From contig CAZZLC010000030.1 in the NCBI GenBank assembly GCA_964655065.1, positions 19,420 to 83,419 of the forward strand: a stretch of 64,000 bases of DNA, in the 5' to 3' direction. Made by a program: the position numbers and the translations under genes. The notes under the pieces are model-generated. The model was not told the DNA's origin. It ran no database searches and saw nothing but the letters and a program-made list of their open reading frames with translations. Position 1 is the stretch's first letter. Each line of letters begins with the position of its first letter. The DNA is from DRPG01 sp964655065. Lineage in GTDB: Bacteria; Myxococcota_A; UBA796; GCA-2862545. Shown here piece by piece: positions 9,235 to 19,800 of this stretch.

Positions 9235-9280
9235 CCCACCCGAGGAGCCGGCTCGCGGTTCCTCGGGTACGGTGCGTCCG

Positions 9281-10912
9281 ATGGAACTGCCCTACGATGT
9301 CGGACGCACCTTCACCGAAGAGGTGAAGATCTTCATCGCGCTCGGGGCCATCGCCCTGGCGCTCTTCTGGCCGCGACGCGCGTCGCCGCGCGTCCGCAGG
9401 TCGTGGACGGCCGCGCTCGTCCTGCTCACGCTGTTCGCGGGGTGGAACTATGCCCGCTGGGGACCCAAGGCGATCGGTGTCCGGATCGACACCTACGACG
9501 TCATCCACTACTACCTGAACGCCAAGTACTTCGACGAGCTCGGCTACCTCGACCTCTACCCGGCCATGCTGCTCGCCGATCACGAGAACGACGGACCGTT
9601 CTTCGAGCGACAAGGCAACCGCTACCTCGCGCAGTCCGAAGCGCGTGGGCACTACTGGGACACCGTCGACAACGCGATCGCCCGTGGACGAGTGGTCCGC
9701 GAGTCCCGCTTCACCCCCGAGCGCTGGAAGGCGTTCGAGCACGATGCGCTCTACCTGCAGCGGGTCCGGGGGTGCATGGAGAAGAACTCCCGCGGAGAGT
9801 GCAGGGCGGAGCTCTCGGACGGACTGTGGCGCCAGCTGATCGTCGACCACGGCTTCAACGGCACCACCGTGTGGACCCTGATCGCGCGGCCCATCGCGCA
9901 GGTCGTGCCCGTCGAGTCGATCAAGCTGCTCGGGTTTCTCGACGTGCTGCTGCTCGCCGGGGCGGTGGGCGCGGTGGTGTGGGCCTACGGCACGGTGCCC
10001 GGACTCTGGATCACGCTGTTCCTCGTCACGACCTACTCCACGCGCTGGCCCTACTTCAGCTGGGTGTTCCTCCGCTACGACTGGGTCGCCGCGCTGCTCT
10101 TCGCCATGGCCTTCGTGAAGCGGGGCTGGCCGTTCGTGGGGGGGTTGTTCGCCGGCTACACGGCGGTGCTCCGCATCTTCCCCGTGGTGTGGATGTGGGG
10201 GCCCTTCGGAAAGGGAGTCGCGGGCCTGGCTCGCGGGGTGGTCCGGCGACCGCTCCTCGTGCTGGCTGCGGGGTTCCTCGTCGCGGGGCTCGGGCTCCAG
10301 CTCGCCGCCACGGCCACGTTCGGGACGCACAGCGTGCGCACCCACGTCGAGAACATGGTCGACCACAACGACCCGCAGCAGCTCTCCTCACGACGGGTGG
10401 GGCTCGCCCTCGCGATGTCGACCCCTCTCTCGGCGGGCACCGAGGCCCCCACCAACATCTCCCGCGAGCACAAGAACCTCATCGAAGCCCAGCAGCCCTA
10501 CCGCTACGCGATCGCGGCCCTCCTCGTGCTGGCGCTCGGCTGGGTGGTGAGGCGAGTCCGCGACGACGAGGCCTACGCCTACGGGTTCCTGCCCTTCTTC
10601 TGGATCACGACCGCGAGCTACTACTACTACGTGGCCCGGGTGACGCTGATCCTCGCCCATGCCGCCGACTTCGAGCGCAGCTGGCGGCACCGCACCGGCC
10701 TCGTGATGCTGTTCGCAATCGAGGTCCTGACCAACTGGGCATCCGTGAACGTGGGCAAGCACCGCATGGTGCTCATCGGCTCGCTCGCGTGGATGCTCGT
10801 GGTGTACGGGCTCGTGCAGCTGATCTGGATGGAGATCGAGGCTCGCCGGAAAGAGAAGGGGGAGGCCACGCGTAGCGCCGACAAACCCGAACCCCTGGGG
10901 GTGAACCCATGA
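9281..10912 (+). CDS. Multipass membrane protein, possibly GT-C-like
   Basis: A 543-residue protein with about eleven hydrophobic segments: two near the N-terminus (about 15-60), a soluble stretch of about 140 residues, then nine more to about residue 515. The tail is charged and cytoplasmic-looking. A long extracytoplasmic loop after the first helices followed by many helices resembles GT-C/DUF2029-type mannosyltransferases, but no decisive motif was found, so function is left open. ATG 9281 was chosen; an in-frame GTG at 9272 is possible, and neither has a strong ribosome binding site. The last 4 nt overlap the AIM24 gene (ATGA), indicating translational coupling. Confidence 0.7.
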   Translation: MELPYDVGRTFTEEVKIFIALGAIALALFWPRRASPRVRRSWTAALVLLTLFAGWNYARWGPKAIGVRIDTYDVIHYYLNAKYFDELGYLDLYPAMLLADHENDGPFFERQGNRYLAQSEARGHYWDTVDNAIARGRVVRESRFTPERWKAFEHDALYLQRVRGCMEKNSRGECRAELSDGLWRQLIVDHGFNGTTVWTLIARPIAQVVPVESIKLLGFLDVLLLAGAVGAVVWAYGTVPGLWITLFLVTTYSTRWPYFSWVFLRYDWVAALLFAMAFVKRGWPFVGGLFAGYTAVLRIFPVVWMWGPFGKGVAGLARGVVRRPLLVLAAGFLVAGLGLQLAATATFGTHSVRTHVENMVDHNDPQQLSSRRVGLALAMSTPLSAGTEAPTNISREHKNLIEAQQPYRYAIAALLVLALGWVVRRVRDDEAYAYGFLPFFWITTASYYYYVARVTLILAHAADFERSWRHRTGLVMLFAIEVLTNWASVNVGKHRMVLIGSLAWMLVVYGLVQLIWMEIEARRKEKGEATRSADKPEPLGVNP

Positions 10913-11625
10913 CCCGAGTGCTCGACGCCCTACATAACCTCGAGGAAGAAGAGCTCCGTCGGTACTGCAGGAGCATCTCCATCGACGGTGTGATCGCACA
11001 GACCGTCCACATCGGCCTCGACCGAGGGCAGACGCTGTGGTGTAGTCGAGGCTCGCTGCTCGCCTACGACCCGGCCATCGACTGGTCGCTCAAGATCCCG
11101 GGCGGCGCTACCAAAGCGGTGAGCCGCATGATGAGCGGCGAGGGTGTGACCCTGACCTACGTCGAGTCGCGGGCCGACGGTGCGTCGCTCACCCTGGCCG
11201 CCAACCAGCCGGGCCGTCTCGCCACCTGGGACCTGGACCGCGGGCCCATCGTGTGCACGTCGGGTAGCTTCGTGGCGGCCCTCGGCGACGTCGACATCGA
11301 CGTCACCATCGCGCGGTCGGCCGGAGCAGCGCTGTTCGGGGGCGCGGGGCTGTTCCTCCAGCGGCTGTCGGGCACCGGCATCGCGATCGTCCACGGGGCC
11401 GGCGACTTCGTCGAACGCCAGCTCGCCGCCGGTGAGTCGGTGCTGGTGTCCACCGGCAACCTCGCGCTCTTCTCGGGCGACATCGACTACGGCATCCGCG
11501 GCGTCGGCGGGTGCGGCAAGATGGTGTTCGGCGGCGAGGGGGTGTTCGTGACGGAGCTCAAAGGCCCCGGCTGGGTGATGATGCAGTCACTCAAGAAGCT
11601 GCCGGCGGGCACCAAGCAGGGTTGA
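10909..11625 (+). CDS. AIM24 / TIGR00266 family protein
   Basis: A 238-residue, glycine-rich beta-strand protein matching the AIM24 family (named after a yeast mitochondrial protein). Repeated strand-turn units such as SGSFVAALGDVDID, GGAGLFLQRLSGTG and GGEGVFVTELKGPG are characteristic of this double-sided beta-helix-like fold. No catalytic residues are known; bacterial members are uncharacterised and often linked to membrane processes. Its ATG overlaps the stop of the preceding membrane-protein gene, so the two are probably made together. Confidence 0.8.
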   Translation: MTRVLDALHNLEEEELRRYCRSISIDGVIAQTVHIGLDRGQTLWCSRGSLLAYDPAIDWSLKIPGGATKAVSRMMSGEGVTLTYVESRADGASLTLAANQPGRLATWDLDRGPIVCTSGSFVAALGDVDIDVTIARSAGAALFGGAGLFLQRLSGTGIAIVHGAGDFVERQLAAGESVLVSTGNLALFSGDIDYGIRGVGGCGKMVFGGEGVFVTELKGPGWVMMQSLKKLPAGTKQG

Positions 11626-11714
11626 GGTTCCGCCGAGAGCCCTCGAGCCGACGCGTCACGATTAAGCTACCGCGCACAGGGGGCGGAGCCGCCCCGGACA
11701 TCCGAGGAGACAGC

Positions 11715-11957
11715 ATGCGTCCCTGGTTGATCGTCGTCCTCACCTTGGCGGGATGCGAGTTCCTGCCCTGCCCGCGCGACGTGACCCTCACCGCCGCCGA
11801 CGTGCCCTGCGACTGCGCCGGCGCGGTGGTCGAGAGCGTGGACTGCGGTGACCTGGTCTGCGGCGAGTTCGGACTCGAGCTCGTCAAGGGCACGGGTACC
11901 GAAGACTGCGTCACGACATCGACGTACACCGAGTACTCGAACACGCCCCTCGAGTAG
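11715..11957 (+). CDS. Small cysteine-rich lipoprotein
   Basis: An 80-residue protein with a lipoprotein signal, MRPWLIVVLTLAGC, whose lipobox LAGC predicts lipidation at Cys14. The mature part has seven further cysteines (for example VPCDCAG, VDCGDLVCG), suggesting disulfides in the periplasm or outer membrane. GAGGAGA precedes the ATG. No family recognised. A 90-bp spacer separates it from the AIM24 gene, and the convergent icd gene ends 33 bp downstream. Confidence 0.7.
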   Translation: MRPWLIVVLTLAGCEFLPCPRDVTLTAADVPCDCAGAVVESVDCGDLVCGEFGLELVKGTGTEDCVTTSTYTEYSNTPLE

Positions 11958-11989
11958 GCGTGCCCGCTGGACCACGGCGACGCCGGCCC

Positions 11990-13381
11990 TCACTGCCCCT
12001 GGGCGAGTGAGTAGCCTGGCTGGTCGTCGACCGTCATCAGCACCTCGAGCGAGCAGACCCGCAGCTCTCGGTTCACTCGCGCGGCAAGGTCGAAGATCAC
12101 GTTGGAGCTGACGGCGTGGTCGGACTCGACCCGCACTCGGTGGTGGTTCACGAGGTCGGTGAACCCCGATCCGGTGGGCCATACCTGCGTGCCCCGGTTG
12201 GACACCATGGTCACCCGCAGCGGCACCGGACACAACGCGTCGATGGTCCGAGCCACCACGTCCGGAGGGCTGTCCGAGTCGATGAACAGGTCCACGCCGA
12301 CGGTCTCTTCGCGCCCGGTGCGGGGCGTCACCATCATGCGGGGCTCGTCTCGATGGGGCACCTGCAAGGGCGTGGGCGCCTCGTCGGGCCGCGGGATGCC
12401 GTCGAGCTCCTGGCAGACCCGCTCGGTAAGCCCGCTCGTGGAGATCGCGTGCCCCTGCATCGCCACCAGGGCCTGGTTCAGCGCCCGCTCGACCCGGGTC
12501 GCGTGACGCAGCAGGCCGAGGTGGCGAAGCATGATGCACGCCGACAAGAGGAGCGCGCTCGGGTTCGCCTTGTCCTGACCCACGATGTCGGGCGCGGTGC
12601 CGTGGACGGCCTCGAAGATGGCGACGTGGTCGCCGACGTTGGCCGACGGCGCGTAGGCGAGCCCCCCCACGAGTCCCGCGCAGAGGTCGGAGAGGATGTC
12701 TCCCTGAAGGTTGGGAAGCACGATGACATCGAAGGCCTGGGGCTTCATCACGAGCTCCATGGCCAGCGCGTCGACGATTCGATCGTCGCTCTCGATGTCC
12801 GGGTACTTGGCCGCAACCTCACGGAACGTCTCGAGGAACAGGCCGTCGGTGAGCTTCATGATGTTGGCCTTGTGGCCGCAGGTGACGCGCCGCGCGCCCT
12901 TGCGCCGGGCCATCTCGAAGGTGTAGCGGTGGACCTGCTCGCATCCCGGACGAGTGATCAGCCGCCGGCACTGCGCCACGTCGTGGGTCTGCAGGTGCTC
13001 GATCGCCCCGTAGGTGTCCTCGATGTTCTCGCGGATCATCGTGATGTCGACATCGGGGAAGGGCAGATCGGCGACCCCGGGAATCGCCTTGAACACGCGC
13101 TTGTTCGCGTAGGTCGTCCACGTCTTGCGCGCGGTCACGTTGATCGACTTGACGCCCTTGCCCTTGGGGGTCGCCATCGGGCCCTTCAGCAGGACACCGA
13201 GCTCCTCGACGGTCGCGCGGGCCACGGGGGTGATGCCGCTCGGCACCCCGCCTTCCCAGACGGACAGCCCCATGTCGACCTCGATCCACTCGAGCGGTAC
13301 CCCGGCGTGGTCGAGGATCCGGCGCACCGCGCCCATGACCTCGGGTCCGATACCATCACCAGGTGCCACGGCTATCTTCAC
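11990..13381 (-). CDS. icd: Isocitrate dehydrogenase, long form with NAD-type cofactor residues
   Basis: A 463-residue beta-decarboxylating dehydrogenase of the TCA cycle, GTG start. MKIAVAPGDGIGPEV opens the fold, and the phosphate/isocitrate-binding region includes IRENIEDTYGAIEH. The cofactor loop reads HGTAPDIVGQDKAN (His260 onward). In E. coli IDH the equivalent of Asp265-Ile266 is Lys344-Tyr345, which binds the NADP 2'-phosphate; Asp-Ile there is the NAD-using pattern, so NAD+ preference is inferred. The ~130-residue C-terminal extension is that of Thermus/Rickettsia-type IDHs. The start lies 9 bp after the SPFH gene stop. Confidence 0.9.
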   Translation of the reverse strand: MKIAVAPGDGIGPEVMGAVRRILDHAGVPLEWIEVDMGLSVWEGGVPSGITPVARATVEELGVLLKGPMATPKGKGVKSINVTARKTWTTYANKRVFKAIPGVADLPFPDVDITMIRENIEDTYGAIEHLQTHDVAQCRRLITRPGCEQVHRYTFEMARRKGARRVTCGHKANIMKLTDGLFLETFREVAAKYPDIESDDRIVDALAMELVMKPQAFDVIVLPNLQGDILSDLCAGLVGGLAYAPSANVGDHVAIFEAVHGTAPDIVGQDKANPSALLLSACIMLRHLGLLRHATRVERALNQALVAMQGHAISTSGLTERVCQELDGIPRPDEAPTPLQVPHRDEPRMMVTPRTGREETVGVDLFIDSDSPPDVVARTIDALCPVPLRVTMVSNRGTQVWPTGSGFTDLVNHHRVRVESDHAVSSNVIFDLAARVNRELRVCSLEVLMTVDDQPGYSLAQGQ

Positions 13382-13390
13382 GGTCTCTCC

Positions 13391-14146
13391 CTACTTCGGG
13401 GTGACGAGCAGCGGTGACTGCCCGTCGGTCACGATCACCTTCGCGTTCGGCGAGGTCGCCAGTGCCTCGAACGCCTGGATGGCCGTGTAGCGGAGCATGT
13501 CCTCGTCGAGGGTCCGGGCCACGGTCTCCTGGGCGTCACGGACGCCTTGCGCCTCGATGCGCTTGCGCTCGGCCTCGAGCCGCTCCTGCTCCAGCACGAA
13601 CTGCATGCGCTGGGCGTCCTGCTCGGCCGAGAGCTTGTCCTCGATCGCCTGGTAGAGGCCAGCCGGAAGCTGGATGCTCTTGAGCAGCACCGCCTCGATG
13701 TCGAAGCCGCGCTCGCCGACTACGGTCATCATCCGCTCCCGGATCGCCTGCTCGATCTCGTACCGCTTGGCGGTGTGCATGTCCTTGGCGAGGTACCTCG
13801 AGGCGACATCCGCCGCGGCCGAGCGGAAGGTCGCGAGAATCACCGACCGCTCGTAGTCCGGGCCGATCTCGAGCAGCACCTCCCGCACCTGGTCCGACTT
13901 GACCCGGTAGAGGATCGAGACCTCGGCCTGCACGTTGAGCCCCTCCTGACTCGGCAGCGACAACCTCACCTCGAGGTTCACGGTGCGGACGGGGACGCGG
14001 ATCATCTTCGTGAACAGCGGGTTGATCACCACGGGCCCCGGATCGTGGACCTTGTTGGCGAGCGAGCCGAGCCGACGCTTGATCCCCACGTCACCGGGCT
14101 GGATCACGGCACAGCCCATCCCCAAGAACGCCATCCACGCGAGCAT
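13391..14146 (-). CDS. Prohibitin-like SPFH-domain membrane protein
   Basis: A 251-residue protein with an N-terminal hydrophobic segment, MLAWMAFLGMGCAVI, then an SPFH/band-7 domain (about 17-190; DPGPVVINPLFTKMIRVPVRT and ILYRVKSDQVREVL are typical of prohibitins). A charged coiled coil follows (about 175-215, rich in Glu/Arg/Gln). SPFH proteins oligomerise at membranes and scaffold proteases and other complexes. Cys12 might be lipidated, but the lipobox is poor. The gene sits between ppdK and icd in a minus-strand run, 9 bp before icd. Confidence 0.82.
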   Translation of the reverse strand: MLAWMAFLGMGCAVIQPGDVGIKRRLGSLANKVHDPGPVVINPLFTKMIRVPVRTVNLEVRLSLPSQEGLNVQAEVSILYRVKSDQVREVLLEIGPDYERSVILATFRSAAADVASRYLAKDMHTAKRYEIEQAIRERMMTVVGERGFDIEAVLLKSIQLPAGLYQAIEDKLSAEQDAQRMQFVLEQERLEAERKRIEAQGVRDAQETVARTLDEDMLRYTAIQAFEALATSPNAKVIVTDGQSPLLVTPK

Positions 14147-14204
14147 ACGACCCTCCTTGTCCTCAGGCCCGTATTTTCACGTCAACCAATACGCGACAAC
14201 TCTT

Positions 14205-16835
14205 TCAGGAGTCAGCCTCTTCCAGGGCGGCCTGAGCCGCCGCGAGCCGGGCCACGGGCACCCGGTAGGGTGAGCAACTCACGTAGTCGACGCCGATAGC
14301 GTGGAAGAACCTGACCCCGTGGGGATCGCCTGCGTGCTCGCCGCAGGCGCCGAGGCCGATCCCGGGCTTGGCTGGCCGCGCCTTCTCGATCGCGATCTTC
14401 ACCATCTGCCCCACCCCCTCGACGTCGAACGTGGTGAGCGGCGAGCTCGGGAGGATCCCCTCGCGCTGGTACTCGGCGTAGAACCTTCCCATGTCGTCGC
14501 GCGAGAACCCGTACGTCATCATCGTGAGGTCGTTGGTGCCGAAGCTGAAGAAATCGGCGAACTGCGCGACGCGGTCGGCAGTCATCGCCGCTCGTGGAAC
14601 CTCGATCATCGTACCCACGGAGTACGAGAGGCCGGCGCCGTACTCGGCCATCACCGACTCCGCGGTCTCGATGACGAGGCCGCGCACGCGCTCGAGCTCC
14701 TCGGCCGCGCCGACCAGCGGCACCATGACCTCGGGAGCCACGGTGACCCCCTGGCGCGAAACCTCGCAAGCCGCCTCGAAGATCGCGCGGACCTGGGTCT
14801 GGTAGACCTCGGGCTGCGTGATCCCGACCCGGACCCCGCGGTGCCCCAGCATCGGGTTGACCTCCCGGAGCTGGGCGAGCCGCGCCTTCATGGTCTCGGG
14901 CCGAACCCCGAGCTCCGTCGCGACATCGGCGAGATCCGAGTCGTGGTCGGGAAGGAACTCGTGCAGCGGCGGATCGAGGAGCCGGATGGTGACCGGCAGG
15001 CCGTCCATCACGGTGAACAGCTCGCGGAACATCTCGCGCTGCAGGGGCAGGATGTCGTTGAGAGCACGGATTCGCGAGCGCGGATCGTCGGCGAGGATCA
15101 TCTGACGAATCGCGCGCAGCGCCGCCGGCTGGAAGAACATGTGCTCGGTGCGGCACAGCCCGATCCCGGTAGCCCCGAGCTGGCGAGCCCGCTCGGCGTC
15201 GCTGCCCGTGTCGGCGTTCGCGCGAACCTTGAGGCGCGCCATCTCGTCGGCCCACCCGAGGAGCTTGGCCATCGCCCCCGAGTCGGTCTGGGGGGCGAGC
15301 ATCTCGACCCGACCCTCCATCACCTCGCCGGTACCACCGTCGATCGTGATCCAGTCGCCCTTGCGGATGACGGAGTCGCCCGCGTAGAAGAGCTCGCGGG
15401 CGTAGTCGACCTGGATCTCGCTGCACCCGACGACACACGGCTTGCCCATGCCGCGGGCGACCACCGCCGCGTGGCTCGTCTGTCCGCCTCGGGCGGTCAG
15501 CACGCCCGCGGCCACCGTCATGCCCTGGATGTCCTCGGGCGAGGTCTCGAGGCGGACGAGGATCGTGGGCTCGTCACGGTCGAAGAACTCCTGTGCGTCG
15601 TGCGGCGTGAAGACCACCTTGCCGGTGGCCGCTCCTGGCGACGCGTCGAGCCCCTTCGCGATGATCCGACGCTGCGCATCGGGACGCAGCACCGGGCGGA
15701 GCACGTACTCGAGCTCACGAGGCTCGAGCCGCATCAGGGCCTCGCGGCGGTCGATGAGCCCTTCTTCGACGAGATCGACGGCGATCTGAACCGCGGCCTG
15801 GCCGGTGCGCTTGCCGCGCCGCGTCTGCAGCACGAACAGCCGACCCGACTGGACGGTGAACTCGATGTCCTGCATGTCGCGAAAGTGGCCCTCGAGCTTC
15901 TTGCGCAGCTCCTCGAGCTCGGTGAAGATGTTGGGCATCGCCTGCGCGAGCGAGGGCGCGCCGTCGGCCCCCGACCCCACGAGCGGCCACGGCGTCCGCG
16001 TTCCCGAGACGACGTCTTCGCCCTGGGCGTCGGGAAGCCACTCTCCGAAGAGTCCTGGCTCACCCGAGTTCGGGTTGCGGGTCAGCGCCACCCCGGTACC
16101 CGAGTCGGAGCCCATGTTGCCGAACACCATCTGCTGGACGGTCACCGCAGTGCCGACCGCGTCGTCGAGCCCCTGGGACTTGCGATAGTAGCGGGCCCGG
16201 TGGCTGTTGAACGACCGGAATACGGCCTCGATCGCGAGCTCCAGCTGCTCACGAGGATCGGTCGGGAAGCTCAGGCCCTGGTGGGCGACCTCGGCCTCGA
16301 GCTGGCGGCACAGGTCCTGCAGCTCCTCGAGCGGGAGCTCCTCGATGCGTCGACCGGCGAGGAACTGCTCCTGCACACGATGGAAGCGGGTGTAGTGCAC
16401 GCCGAGCACGACATCGCCGAACATCTGGACGAATCGCCGGTAGCTGTCCCAAGCGAACCGTGCGTTCCCCGTGGCCTCCGCCAAAGCGGCCGTGGTGTCG
16501 CGGTTCAAGCCCACGTTGAGGACGGTGTCCATCATGCCGGGCATCGACACCTCGGCCCCGGACCGTACGCTCACGAGCAACGCCGACTGGGCGTCGCCAA
16601 AGCGGCGTCCCGTGGCGTTCTCGAGCCGCGTGATCGCCTGCTGGAGTTCCTCGCGCAGCCCCTCGGGCCAGCTCTCTGACGTGCGGAGGAACGCCGCACA
16701 GGCGTCGGTCGCGATCGTGAAGCCAGGGGGGACCGGGAGGCCCAGCCGCGTCATCTCGGCGAGCCCGGCCCCCTTGTCGCCGAGTCGGCTGCGGTCGGGC
16801 TTCGCGTCATCGTCAAAGTCGACGATCCACTTCAT
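14205..16835 (-). CDS. ppdK: Pyruvate, phosphate dikinase
   Basis: An 876-residue enzyme interconverting pyruvate + ATP + Pi with PEP + AMP + PPi. The N-terminal ATP-grasp part opens MKWIVDFDDDA and DKGAGLAEMTRLGLPVPPG. The phosphohistidine domain contains GGQTSHAAVVARGMGKP, with the swivelling catalytic His in TSHA. The C-terminal PEP-binding barrel has FGTNDLTMMTYGFSRDD and GACGEHAGDP. Full family length (about 870-900). The frame stays open upstream, but homology begins at this Met. It starts 20 bp after glyQS on the same strand and probably links glycolysis to PEP regeneration. Confidence 0.95.
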   Translation of the reverse strand: MKWIVDFDDDAKPDRSRLGDKGAGLAEMTRLGLPVPPGFTIATDACAAFLRTSESWPEGLREELQQAITRLENATGRRFGDAQSALLVSVRSGAEVSMPGMMDTVLNVGLNRDTTAALAEATGNARFAWDSYRRFVQMFGDVVLGVHYTRFHRVQEQFLAGRRIEELPLEELQDLCRQLEAEVAHQGLSFPTDPREQLELAIEAVFRSFNSHRARYYRKSQGLDDAVGTAVTVQQMVFGNMGSDSGTGVALTRNPNSGEPGLFGEWLPDAQGEDVVSGTRTPWPLVGSGADGAPSLAQAMPNIFTELEELRKKLEGHFRDMQDIEFTVQSGRLFVLQTRRGKRTGQAAVQIAVDLVEEGLIDRREALMRLEPRELEYVLRPVLRPDAQRRIIAKGLDASPGAATGKVVFTPHDAQEFFDRDEPTILVRLETSPEDIQGMTVAAGVLTARGGQTSHAAVVARGMGKPCVVGCSEIQVDYARELFYAGDSVIRKGDWITIDGGTGEVMEGRVEMLAPQTDSGAMAKLLGWADEMARLKVRANADTGSDAERARQLGATGIGLCRTEHMFFQPAALRAIRQMILADDPRSRIRALNDILPLQREMFRELFTVMDGLPVTIRLLDPPLHEFLPDHDSDLADVATELGVRPETMKARLAQLREVNPMLGHRGVRVGITQPEVYQTQVRAIFEAACEVSRQGVTVAPEVMVPLVGAAEELERVRGLVIETAESVMAEYGAGLSYSVGTMIEVPRAAMTADRVAQFADFFSFGTNDLTMMTYGFSRDDMGRFYAEYQREGILPSSPLTTFDVEGVGQMVKIAIEKARPAKPGIGLGACGEHAGDPHGVRFFHAIGVDYVSCSPYRVPVARLAAAQAALEEADS

Positions 16836-16855
16836 GAGTGCATCCTGGAAGGGGG

Positions 16856-19800
16856 TCAGCGCGTGGAGATGCGCGAGAAGTCCGCGACGCTGCGGAAGAT
16901 GCGGGCCACGCGAAGGAGCAGGCCCTTGCGACGTGCCCGCACGTCGGGGTCGTCGTCGTCGATCATCACGGCGTCGAAGAGCTCGGCCACCGGTCGTTGG
17001 AGCGTGAGGATGTGGTGGAGGGCCTGCGTGAAATCGAGCGCGGCCACCGCCTCGGCGATGTCGTCCTCGACAGCCTCGATGGCGGTGAGCAGGGCTCGCT
17101 CGGCGTCGTGGTCCAGTTGGTCGGCGCTCGGCGAGGGCGCGTCCACGTCGCGGGTGATGTTGAGCACGCGCTTGAACGTGGTCATCACCTCGGCGAACTC
17201 GGCCTGGCCGGAGAGGCTGGCCAGCGCATCGACCTTCGCGTGCCACACGACCGCGTCCGCCGGCGCGTCAGCCGCGAGCACCGCGTCGACGAGATCGCTG
17301 GTGACGACCCCGTCGGTCGCCCACGCCCGGTAGCGGGCGGCGAAGAACTCGCGGAGTTGCTGGTGCAGGGCATCCGCGTCATCGGGCGTCGCCCCCTCAC
17401 CGCGGGCCTTCGTCCACGCGCCGAAGCGCTCGCCGTCGGCGACCACCGCCTCGTGGAAGGCCTCGATGCCTGTCTGAACGAGCTCGTCGAGGTCGAGACG
17501 CAGGCCGCGGTCCAGGGCCGTGCGGAGGATGCCCATCGTCGCGCGGCGCAGCCCCTGCGGGTCACCGCCCTTGGGGATCATCCCGATGCCGAAGCAGCCA
17601 ACCAAGGTGTCGAGGCGATCGGCGAGACCGACCGCGATCCCCTCGGCAGACCTTGCGGTCTCGTCGTCGGCCGAGCGAGGGAGGTAGGCCTCCTCGATGG
17701 CCAACGCGACCTCGGGGTCCTCGCCGCCGGCTTCCGCATAGAGCCTTCCCACGTGGCCCTGGAGCTCGGGGAACTCCCCCACCATCTGGGTCACGAGGTC
17801 GGCCTTCGAGAGCTCACCAGCGCGCCGAGCGAGGGGGGCACGCGCGCCGACGCGCTTCGCGAGACGCTCGGCGAGCGCCGCCACGCGCTGCTGCTTCTGT
17901 CCCATGTCGCCGAGCCCGCGAATCCAGCGCATCGTCCCGAGCGTCCCTGCATAGTGGGAGAGGGGGTGTCGCAGGTCTTCGCGGCGGAAGTGCTTCGCGT
18001 CCTCGAAGCGGGCTCGCACCACCGCGGCATTGCCTCGGGCGATCAGCTCGGCGTTCCCGAACGGGTTGTTCGAGATGACCACGAAGTGGTGATCGAGCTT
18101 GCCGTGCTTGAACACGGGGAAGTAGCGCTGGTTCTTCTTCATCGTCTCGACGAGCAGGCGGCTCGGCAGCGCCAGCAGGTCGGCGTCGAAGGTGCCGATG
18201 ACCAGCGTGGGCGCCTCCACGAGGTGGACGACCTCGTCGAGCAGCTCGTCATCGACGATCGGGTCGGAGCCGAGCTCCTCGGTCGCCTTGGCGAGCAGCG
18301 CCTCGATCTGCGCGCGTCGGATCGCCACGTCGGGCTCGACCTGCCGGGCGCGCAGGCCCGACTCGTACTCCTCGATGGTGCGGAAGCTGAATCTGCGGTC
18401 GTCGGCGAGGCGATGGCCGACCGTCTCGTTCGTGAAGGGGAGCCCGAGGGCCCGACCCTCGACCCGCACCCCGTCGAACACCACGTTGACCTTGTGCACG
18501 GCCCGGCCGAACGCCACCTCGCCGTGGGCCCACGTCATGGTGCGACCGGGGAACGAGAGCCCCTGGAGCACGCGGTCCAAGCCCTCCGACACGAGCTCGC
18601 TCGTCGCTTCGCCGCCCGTGGTGACCTCGACCGCGACCACCTTGCCCTTCGGCCCGTCGACGACCTGCAGCGCCTCGGGGCCCACGCCCTTGCCGCGCGC
18701 GAAGCCGAGAGCCATCTTGGTGGGCTGACCGTCGGCGTCGAGGGCCCGATCAGCCGGAGGTCCCGTGACGAGCTCCGTCTTCTCGTCGCGGCTCGCCGCG
18801 ACGGAGGCGATCGTGACCGCGACCCGCCGGGGCGTCCCGAAGGTGCGGACCTCGCCGTGCTCGATGCCCTCGATCAGCTCCAGGACCCCGGCGCGCAGTC
18901 CCTCGGTGACCGGCTCGACGTAGGTCGCGGGCAGCTCCTCGGTGAACAGCTCGACGATCAGCTCACCCGAGCCTCTGGGCTCTGCGTCGTCGGGCACGAA
19001 GGCGACGGGCTCCGGAGCCTGGACGGGGGTGTCGTGCTGGGCCGTGCTCTCGTGCCAGACCTTGACGCAGGCGACGGCGAGGTCGCGCACCCGGCCAATG
19101 AAGCGCTGTCGCTCGGCGACCGAGATGGCCCCCCGGGCGTCGAGGAGATTGAAGACGTGGCTCGTCGCGATCGCCCGGTCGAAGGCTGGCAGGGCGAGCC
19201 CCTTCTCGACCAGCTGCTCGCACTCCGCCGCGTGCAGCTCGAACTCCTGGAATAGCCCCGCTTCACCGGACTCCTCGAAGTTGTACTTCGACTGCTGAAC
19301 CTCGTTGACGTGGAACACGTCTCCGTAGCGAACGCCCTCGACCCACTGCAGATCGTAGACGTTGTCGACGCCCTGCAGCGACATGGTGAGGCGCTCGAGC
19401 CCGTACGTGAGCTCGGCGGGCACGGGCTTGCACGGAATGCCGCCCATCTGCTGGAAGTAGGTGAACTGCGTGGCCTCCATGCCGTTGAGCCACACCTCCC
19501 AGCCGAGCCCCCAGGCTCCCAGCGTGGGACTCTCCCAGTTGTCCTCGACGAATCGAACGTCGTTCTGGCGAAGGTCGATGCCGATCGCCTCGAGCGACCC
19601 CAGGTAGAGATCCTGAACGTCGAGGGGCGACGGCTTCATGATCACCTGAAACTGGTAGTAGTGGCCGAGCCGGTTGGGGTTCTCCCCGTAGCGGGCGTCG
19701 CCCGGGCGCCGAGAAGGCTGGACGTAAGCACAGTTCCAGCGACCAGGACCGAGCGACCGCAGGGTGGTGGCCGGATGGAAGGTGCCGGCTCCCATCATGA

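Noticed and set aside
14301..16679. A 792-codon open frame on the plus strand opposite ppdK.
   Set aside because: Antisense shadow of a canonical enzyme gene; no homology or ribosome binding site.
16838..19255. An 805-codon open frame on the plus strand opposite glyQS.
   Set aside because: Antisense shadow caused by GC-rich third positions of glyQS.
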